Assembly (NCBI RefSeq): GCF_025370935.1
Contig: NC_133474.1
Location: 17,399,997 to 17,463,996 of the forward strand
Source of the DNA: Choristoneura fumiferana
Taxonomy: Eukaryota; Arthropoda; Insecta; Lepidoptera; Tortricidae
Length of the DNA: 64,000 bases
Reading direction: 5' to 3'
Each line of letters opens with the position of its first letter. Position 1 is the stretch's first letter. The notes beneath the pieces were generated by a model. It was not told where the DNA came from, did not search any database, and was given only the letters and a program-made list of their open reading frames with translations. Positions 56,842 through 64,000 of the stretch are shown here, piece by piece. The position numbers and the translations under genes were made by a program.

Positions 56842-57037
56842 AATTACATTTCTCCGCGGATTGGCAAGCGCAGCGTAGGACGTCCACCAACGAGATGGAC
56901 GGATGACCTGGTTAAAGCCGCGGGTTCACGGTGGATGCAGGCCGCTGCCAATCGAAGCGACTGGAGGTATATGGGGGAGGCCTATGTCCAACAGTGGACG
57001 TCCTACGGCTGAGATGATGATGATGAATTACATTTCT
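56842..57037 (+). mobile_element. 5'-truncated RTE LINE with perfect 12-bp target duplication
   Basis: AATTACATTTCT at 56842-56853 and 57026-57037. The 172-bp insert has GGCAAGCGCAGCGTAGGACG, ACCTGGTTAAAGCCGCGGGT and GCCTATGTCCAACAGTGGAC, then GGCTGAGATGATGATGATG. The open frame on the other strand is incidental. Confidence 0.9.
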
Positions 57038-57473
57038 ATAAGTATGACAAATATGTATAATCGCAATCATGATTAAATATATTAATCCCACTTTCATCCG
57101 TAATAAAAGTGTCAAAAAGATAAGTGACCGAATTACCACACTGTGACGTATCGAAATTATCTAATAATCCTCAGAATTAGATTAAACACATTGTAGTTAT
57201 GCAAATGATAAGCGTAAGTAAGTACCTACTCGTTTATAATTTCAACAGTAAATAACGAAGTACTTACGTGTAACCAAGCACATTGTATCTTTTCATATTT
57301 TGGAATATAAATGGCGAAAAAAAACAATGTCACTGGCAAAAATTACGTTCAAATCAATTATAATGAGAATGATATCATTAGTACGAATTTACGACAAAAT
57401 ATCGTTTAAAATGTAATTCATGTGGTCAATAGGTACAAAATTAACGACATATGGCGTTTCAAGTAATAATTAC

Positions 57474-57630
57474 CTCCGACGTTGACGATAAGAACTCGGC
57501 GGCCCTTGTGGTCGCGGCCCTTCATGACATTGACCACTTTATGGTTGAGGAAGGCGTCCTGCTCCTGGTCAGGCAACAAGTTGTCCAACAAAGACGCGTT
57601 GTCGCGTTTGAACTCCGCTATTCTTCGCAT
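57474..57630 (-). CDS. Gene B internal exon: start of CRAL-TRIO domain
   Basis: The exon has 157 nt, or 52 codons plus one base. It reads MRRIAEFKRDNASLLDN through DHKGRRVLIVNVG. The acceptor is TTTCTGTTGCAG and the donor GGAG|GTAATT. It aligns along its whole length with gene A exon 3, including the same 5' phase, so both genes share this ancestral intron position. The GRR motif is conserved. Confidence 0.87.
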
Positions 57631-57639
57631 CTGCAACAG

Positions 57640-58595
57640 AAATAAATGAATAAACCACTTACTCTTAGCCTATTTTGCGAAAATGTACCTACCTGACTAT
57701 TGTATTGCGTAAATCTAGGTCTATTTACCTATTTCGTATTGTAAATGAGTAAAAACTATTCGGTAAAAAAATGTGTCACGCACGATCAGGATAAGATTGC
57801 GAATAATACAGATTAAATTACTGCCTATTACAAGTTCCGGTTATTGAAAACAAAAATATTGTCAATTTGAACAGTTGGAGACATGTAATTCCAGATTGTT
57901 ATCATAATAATCGAGCAGTTTACCGTATCTCAGGAAACACAATGGCCCTCATTTCCTTATTTCATTTTGATAATACACTATATTACCTACTAAGAGTAGC
58001 AAAATGAGAAAATTGCCGGTCAGTATATACTTACGGAGCATTGCATATAAATAGACGGTAAAATACGCCTAAAGTATTTACTAGTACACAACCAGTCCAC
58101 ACCAACAAAACAGCCGTGGCGAGATTCAAATGGGTACCTGTCCAGGAAACCATCGAATGTCAATTCATGGTAGGTAACTTATTTTTCCCGGGATTAGCCC
58201 ATACCTTACTCGTCATTATAATTTATTTTTTGTTTTAAGGTAAGTTAATTTTACAAACGACTGGATAATTTATATATCGCTTTTATTAGCACTGACATTT
58301 TTGATGTAAAACGCTTGGAAATGGTAACAATTTCGTATAAAAGTTTCGATCCACTTTCAGCTTTTCTAGCTGGTAAATCCGAAGTGATATTTTCAAAGGC
58401 TGTCCTGGTTATTGTTGTTAAAGTTAAACAGAGCTGTGTGGGTATGAATACCTCTGTCTATGTTACTCAACCACGTGCGAGCGACGGGTTAACGGCTGAC
58501 TGCAATATTGCGCGAGCAACCTATGCCTTCTCAGCGTCCATGGCGTTGCTCAATCTTCATTCTGTTATTAAATTTAATAGCGCTAGCAATCGGTA
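57640..58595. other. Region upstream of the first visible gene B exon; no further exon seen
   Basis: I looked on the minus strand for a CRAL-TRIO-N exon (FLR-x-x-K/C pattern with splice sites) and found none. A 100-codon plus-strand frame at 58315-58617 lacks known domains. Confidence 0.4.
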
Positions 58596-58597
58596 CA

Positions 58598-59022
58598 ATG
58601 AGGGCTATCGCGTATGAATTCGCCACTAGAGGCGCTAGTGTAGCGTGAGGTCTCCGAAATGTCAAATCTCATAGTTTTTGGGTGAGCTACGCGGGTTTAT
58701 TTATAATTAGATAAATTTTGTGAATATTTTGCAATATCTGAAATTAATTATGGCAAATATGCGTTCCGGGGCAATGAATGACTGTGTTTTGAGACAGTTT
58801 TGTCTTTCGGAAACCTTTGTCCTCCCTTTTTTCCGAACAAAACGGGGACTATGCAACACTGTGGCATGCTCGATATTTATATGGTACGGTTTTAAGGTGT
58901 ATTAAATATGATTTTAATCTAAACTTTGTTTTCACGCCCGTAATAACAGACTTTCAAAACCATACTTAAAAACCTCACGCAACAGTGCGCCATCTAGTGA
59001 GACAAAAAACGATAGCCCTCAT
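58598..59022 (-). mobile_element. ATGAGGG MITE, copy 5
   Basis: 425 bp in minus orientation. The CTCF-like core appears as GCGCCATCTAGTGA at 58987-59000. Flanks AAT/ATT. Confidence 0.9.
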
Positions 59023-59024
59023 TA

Positions 59025-59785
59025 CATAGGTACCTGTTGTATAGTAAAACGGTGCCTACACCCGCACCCGTTGACAACCGCGAATGAATTAAATTAAATG
59101 TTATTTAATTTTATTCTACATTACACAAGATCAATAGATGGTATCTACTTATTGATGTGACTGACGTGCTTTCAGTGTTTAAATTGCACTCTATTGTAAA
59201 CTATGATCCGTGTAGATCAGAAATAAGAATAATCAAGTATTCAGTAAAGCTAACAGAACAAGTACCTAGTTGCTTAGCCAGCGTCCTTAGCAAAATATTA
59301 ACGTGATATGCTAAGTACTGTTCTGTTACCAAATGTGTACTTAGGGCTTAAACGAGTTAGTAGAGTAGGGAATTCGATATACCTATTGATCCCCAGATAC
59401 TTTGTGTGTGCGTGTATAATATGAAGCACTGTTTAGAAACATCCTTCATTAAATACCTAGTTAATACAATAATATTGGAATGGTATTCATATATACATTT
59501 GTGATCTACAAAAACAATTACGGTCGAAAGAAGTGGAATGTTAATTATTATTGATCAAATAAATATTAGACTTAGGTAACTTTGTAACCCTTACTGCATT
59601 CAGATTGGTACTCCATGTTACCAATAGAAATTGTAATAAAACTGCACACCTATCATGGGCTTAAGTTGAATTTATTATCAAAACGTCTTTGAGTTTGTAA
59701 GTACCTAAATGTATAGATTAGGTTATCTGTATTATCTGATGAATAAAATAAAAGCCATACCTAATACATTCACAAAAATAGTTAT
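59025..59785. other. No recognisable feature
   Basis: AT-rich sequence with no gene or clear repeat seen. Confidence 0.5.
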
Positions 59786-59789
59786 TTGT

Positions 59790-60000
59790 GCAACAAGTGA
59801 GCAAAGTTGTTTTTTGTTTCGAGTGTTGATTTTGAATCCCGAGTAAACGAAGGATTCTATAATTGAATCACGGGCATCAGCGAGTGATTCTAGGTTAGAA
59901 TCCTGAGAGTAGCAAGGGATTCAAACATACGAGATGCAAAAAAACTTTGGTCTCGTGTGACACATACAATTTTTCACCAGAGCAGCGAGAGCATAGTTTA
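59790..60000. repeat. GATTC-rich repeat segment
   Basis: Recurring GATTC/GAATC words: TTTTGAATCCCGAGTAAACG, AAGGATTCTATAATTGAATC, GTGATTCTAGGTTAGAATCC and GGGATTCAAACATACGAGAT. Possibly a degenerate tandem or foldback unit. Class unknown. Confidence 0.4.
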
Positions 60001-60104
60001 AATGTAACATAAGAATAAAACCACATAAACCTACCTGTTTACAAAACAAACACAATTTTTTGTGTCCTATGATATTTATTTATTATTATTTATTATTTTT
60101 AATA

Positions 60105-60875
60105 TGGATTATATTATATTATTAAGAAACAAATATAATAATCACATTTAAAACCCTTACTCAATAATTATACGAATATTTGAAGACATTGTTGAAAAGC
60201 GGTAAATAGAGAGGTTTTGAATTAGAAACGAAAAAGTGTCCAGTAAGTAGGTAGGTACAATACAAATCTCATCACTCATAACATGCATTGTAATTTTAAC
60301 TTAGAACTTCTTTTAACATAATTATGTCATACTTATTTTTTAATACTACAAAAGCCACATCTTTGGGTCATTAAAAAGGTTGCACAATAAACGTATAATG
60401 TATTATAAATGTTGTTAAACCTATAAATTTGTTTTTTTTAAGATTTCCGTTACATAAACATAAATACATTTGTTACAAATTCATTCAATTTGTCAAATAT
60501 TTATTCCAACTGTAGAGGTAGTATACGGAAGTCTTTTATAAAAAAAAAAAAAGAGAAGCTGCTTTCGTGCAACGAGGTTGCATACTTTATTAAAAGAGCG
60601 GGAAAATTTACATTTTGGAAATATTTCGTTGTCATGTAATTTATTAGGTATCGATGTATTTTTAATACCATAAATTTAATTTAAAATTGTTATCAATACA
60701 TTTGATCCTATCTCTCGCTTTTTTCGTGTTGAAGTGAAAGTGACAGATCAAAGTGAAGTTCAAATATTTGGAATTCCGTGAGTGGACCCAACACTATCTT
60801 CAGCTTTTATTTTTTTTTATTAAAAAGTTACTTTGTCTCACAACCTGCCTGTTTGAGGTGCCGAGGTGAAAACTA
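60105..60875 (+). repeat. Repeat X, copy 2 (uninterrupted)
   Basis: The reverse of 36755-36860 joined to 38971-39620. TCTCTCGCTTTTTTCGTGTT at 60710-60730 spans the site interrupted by the LINE in copy 1. Confidence 0.7.
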
Positions 60876-60965
60876 TCATTCTTATCAATCATACTGAAGT
60901 TTGAATTTTAGTATGTTATAACAGAAACAGTCAATCTTTTCAACTGACTTTAATAAAGAGGAACG

Positions 60966-61272
60966 TAAAAAACCGACTCCAAAAAAATAACAAAAAATGG
61001 AACCGACTACAAAACCCTTGAAAATAATTTTCTAGCACTAGGTACCTACTAGCTCGAAATCGGTGCCTCAGCACGAGCCAGCAGGAATCGAACAATAGTC
61101 GTCTACCTCACCTAAATACTATGCGTTTCAATCCATCCTGCTGGGTCGTGCTGAGACACCGACTTCGAGCTAGTAGGTACCTAACTAGTGCTAGAAAAAT
61201 ATTTTCAAGGGTTTTGTAGTCGGTTCCATTTTTTGTTATTTTTTTTATTTTTTTGGAGTCGGTTTTACTTTT
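60966..61272. mobile_element. Foldback element of about 305 bp (AAACCGACTCC ends)
   Basis: Arms of about 125 bp: AAAACCGACTCCAAAAAAAT and GGAACCGACTACAAAACCCT on the left are mirrored by AGGGTTTTGTAGTCGGTTCC on the right. A 40-bp centre separates CACGAGCCAGCAGGA and TCCTGCTGGGTCGTG. A related half end occurs at 7514-7535. Confidence 0.75.
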
Positions 61273-61274
61273 TT

Positions 61275-61790
61275 GTTAAAAAATATTCTTTATTTCTCAC
61301 TTTTTAGTGATTTGTAGCCAAAGTACATCTCACAACGATTCCATGAAGCCCAAACACAGCTTAGTTACGTTGTTTTATAACATAGTTACGTTGCCTACCT
61401 TCTGGCTTCAGCATCAGATCAGTTCGAAAGAATCATTAACTTAAAGCTCCTTCTTAGTCGCTTATCTATGTATATTAATAATGATCTTTTATAGACGAGC
61501 GAGCATTACTTAGCTTTGACGAGTTCCATTGGTCATCAACAGTCTTCTGAATCAGGTCCAGGTTACGAAATGATACTTTCTGAATGTAAATGCTTATTTT
61601 AATGCTAAAAATGCCAAAATCGCCATAGGTATGCCTATAAAATTTGATGTTTGCCCTCGATTTCCTTAAGATCCCATCATCAGATCTTGACTTGGTGACA
61701 ATGGAACTACCTCAAAAGAATACCCTTTCGATTAAAAAAATAATTTTGAAAATCGGTCCACAATTGACTGAGTAATCGGTGAACATACAT
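61275..61790. other. No gene; probable flank of repeat
   Basis: 61795-61850 (ATAGAACCTCCTCCTTTTTT, GAAGTCGGTTAAAAA) matches, in reverse, 12481-12530, so this may be the body of a larger repeat. Confidence 0.4.
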
Positions 61791-62029
61791 AAAAAAAATA
61801 CAAACATTGTAACATAGAACCTCCTCCTTTTTTGAAGTCGGTTAAAAAGGGTCAAACGGCACGGGACGCGTTAAAAACAAGAAGTATTTTTTTTAACCAA
61901 ATCCAAAAAAGGAAGTGGTTTAAGGAAGTTTTTTTTGTGTAATTAAATTTTAAATAACATCGGTTTTTTTACTGTAATGCTGTAATTTTTATTGATAAAT
62001 ATATAAATTATGTGATGTATGTTGAAAGA

Positions 62030-62365
62030 AAGCCGTGGTGGCCTAGAAAAAAGCCGTGGTGGCCTAGTGGTTTGACCTATCGCCTCTCAAGCAGAGGGTT
62101 GTGGGTTCAAACCCCGGCTCGCACCTCTGAGTTTTTCGAAATTCATGTGCGGAATTACATTTGAAATTTACCACGAGCTTTGCGGAGAAGGAAAACATCG
62201 TGAGAAAACCTGCACAAATCTGCGAAGCAATTCAATGGTGTGTGTGAAGTTCCCAATCCGCACTGGGCCCGCGTGGGAACTATGGCCCAAGCCCTCTTGT
62301 TCTGAGAGGAGGCCTGTGCCCAGCAGTGGGACGATATAGGCTGGTATGATGATGGGATGATGATG
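62030..62365 (+). mobile_element. SINE-B, most complete copy
   Basis: tRNA-derived head with A-box-like TGGCCTAGTGG and B-box-like GGGTTCAAACCCC, body as in other copies, tail GGCTGGTATGATGATGGGAT. The first 18 bp (AAGCCGTGGTGGCCTAG) are duplicated in tandem at the 5' end. Other copies at 9818, 16491 (minus) and 40615. Confidence 0.88.
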
Positions 62366-62369
62366 ATTA

Positions 62370-63235
62370 CTTACAAACATCATTAACTTTTGTATCTACA
62401 TCAAAATGAAAACATTAACCTTCATTAAACACACAAACAACTAAAATGTTGTGTCAACTAAACTATTTGCTCGGGCACCCTTATCTCCCGGGCCTCGGTC
62501 AACAGTTATCTGTCAAGATAACGCGTTGTTTCATGCGTGTAAGCACATATCATCGACAGTTACAGGAGGTAATTGATCGCTTGTCCGATATTCTAGGTAT
62601 TAATTGAATAATTACTATGATCACCTTTTAAATATATATTCACGAGCTAATCATGAAGGTATGCCTATAATAAGTAGGTATGCAATAAATAGAAAGATTA
62701 TTGTATAAAACCTATTCATATATAGAGCCGTCCTCAAACTGGCCCGCCTGGCATAATTTTTTTATTGTTTTTCAACCTGTATCAATAACTTTTAATGCTA
62801 TTGACAATCTGCTGTGGCCTGCTGCACAGTGGTGCTTTTGTAGCAATGGTTACAACACTTTGGGGCCCGTACAAAAAAGGATGAGTAATATGAATATAGC
62901 TCTATAATCTACAATAAATAATATCCCAAAGTAACTAAATAGTAACGAGGCTAACTTTGTTTTCGTGTAGGGAGGGAGTACCTAATATCAAACACTATTT
63001 TTAATAAAACGATAGTGATCTTTAATTTCCTAATTTTTTATCCTGGAAAAGTGCAAACGGATTACAAACGAAATTGCGGCAACAAGAATTAAAGAATAAG
63101 TACTTTAAAAGCTGGAGAATTGATGTGAATGGAAATGAGATCTAGAAATTTTGGACCTAAATTGGATTTCGTTATTAATATCAGAGAAAAGAAGGAGACC
63201 GGCTCAGCATTTACGTGAATTTACTTAACTGAATG
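62370..63235. other. No recognisable feature
   Basis: A 68-codon frame at 62701 has no known domain. Confidence 0.45.
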
Positions 63236-63240
63236 CGCTA

Positions 63241-63544
63241 TATCGGGTGTGGCCTGTAATATGAGCAAATAATTAAAACATAGATCATACTCGTCAAAAT
63301 GAACAACATTAGTTCAGTGACTTTTGAAAATAATTAGTTTTTTAATTTTTATTGCACTTTAAAGTTTATTCGAAGAAGCAATGTAAAGCAAAATGGATGA
63401 TGTTAGTAGCGTGACAGGCGATGTCAGTTGTGTTCTAGGATGGTGTACATTGATTGCAGTGTTTTAAAAGTCGCTGAACTACATTTTGACGAGTACGATC
63501 TATGTTTTAATTATTTGCTCGTATTACAGGCCACACCCGGTATA
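63241..63544. mobile_element. Foldback family F, full copy
   Basis: About 305 bp. TATCGGGTGTGGCCTGTAAT on the left pairs with ATTACAGGCCACACCCGGTA on the right. The arms extend about 80 bp through ATTAAAACATAGATCATACT. A remnant of the same family is at 15837-16445. Confidence 0.8.
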
Positions 63545-64000
63545 AACGCTCTTAATCAAAAGTATCTACATATATATCAATACAAAACATGGAAAGTAGC
63601 TATTTGATACTTGGATAGCCGAAAGTACAAATCAACCAAACATTTATTTGTTATTGTAGTCAAGTTAGGTTAATGACATGTGTTTTGTTAATCTTTTTTG
63701 CGGTTAGGTATAAGGGTTAGGTGATGAGATGACACACATTTGCGACTTCTGGACAGTTAGCACTAGTACCTTAGTTTCTTATTTCATTATTGCTTTGTTT
63801 GTCTTTTGATATCGAACATAAGAAACTGGACGAACAAACGCGTCTTCGAAAACAACCTATAATTTGTAACACTCTAAACAAAAGTAGCATACGATAAAAT
63901 ATAAATATAATAACATATAATAATAATAATAATCTTTTTGAATCAGAAATAGGTATGAAGATCTGCTAAAGAATTAAAGTAGCCCATCAAATTGTACACT
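63545..64000. other. No recognisable feature
   Basis: AT-rich. A short (ATA/ATAATA)n-rich stretch lies at 63898-63932. Confidence 0.5.

Larger units (their letters stand above)
47715..57630 (-). other. Gene B locus (partial): second CRAL-TRIO lipid-transfer gene, last four exons
   Basis: Exons at 57474-57630, 55162-55304, 48611-48772 and 47715-47900 join in frame to 648 nt, or 215 residues plus TAA. They correspond to residues about 92 to the end of gene A. The first visible exon follows a clear acceptor (CTGTTGCAG), so its leading Met codon is internal and not a start. N-terminal exons equivalent to gene A exons 1 and 2 were not found between 57640 and 64000 and presumably lie beyond the window. 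The protein keeps GRRVLIVNVGGTWNPKKV, GTVVVMDFHNMGW, KQPMVFNVVWNMFKPF and the canonical LPADYGGELP. The role is probably binding and transport of a hydrophobic ligand, as for gene A. It lies 4.2 kb upstream of gene A in the same orientation, which suggests a tandem duplication. Confidence 0.88.

Noticed and set aside
56912..57139. 75-codon minus-strand frame
   Set aside because: Antisense of the RTE tail.
57418..57636. Met at 57630 as the start codon of gene B
   Set aside because: It follows directly after a strong splice acceptor and aligns with an internal exon of gene A.

Overview
This window looks like lepidopteran (moth or butterfly) nuclear DNA. It is AT-rich, has split genes with long introns, and is packed with short non-autonomous transposons, tRNA-derived SINEs and 5'-truncated LINEs of types familiar from Lepidoptera. 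The assignment rests on repeat style and protein similarity recalled from general knowledge; no species can be named. There is one 100-base assembly gap at 17944-18043.

Only two protein-coding genes can be supported, both on the minus strand, arranged in tandem and encoding CRAL-TRIO (Sec14-like) lipid-binding proteins of the alpha-tocopherol-transfer-protein-like type. Gene A (20638-43548) is complete: five exons join without a frame break into a 296-residue protein, with introns of about 10.7, 2.2, 6.9 and 2.2 kb. Gene B (47715-57630) shows only its last four exons (215 residues and a stop). Its 5' exons are not visible here and should lie beyond 64000. Both probably bind a small hydrophobic ligand such as a tocopherol, carotenoid, retinoid or phosphoinositide and carry it between membranes. 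The ligand cannot be read from sequence. The paralogues share a reading frame and one intron position but differ in where the C-terminal half is interrupted.

Everything else is repeats or unassigned sequence. 0-20 kb, downstream of gene A, is a TE graveyard: two tRNA-derived SINE families, RTE-type LINE tails, a roughly 650 bp repeat beginning GGGTTCCG, and a 395-425 bp MITE with termini ATGAGGGCTATCG. 20.6-43.5 kb is gene A, its introns loaded with LINE fragments, foldback elements, a low-complexity GCAAGCAAGCAT array and a hAT-like remnant. 43.6-47.7 kb is intergenic. 47.7-57.6 kb is the visible part of gene B. 57.6-64 kb is again repeats: a fifth full MITE, a foldback element of about 305 bp, an intact-looking SINE, and an inverted counterpart of an element at 36.8-39.6 kb.

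The observations most worth following are: the MITE whose five full copies all carry a CTCF-like core motif and whose filled/empty sites point to a 2-bp AT duplication; a tRNA-like SINE head whose copies differ by paired, structure-preserving substitutions; the shared 3' tail of a SINE and an RTE LINE; and a perfect 29-bp hairpin at 40201-40265.
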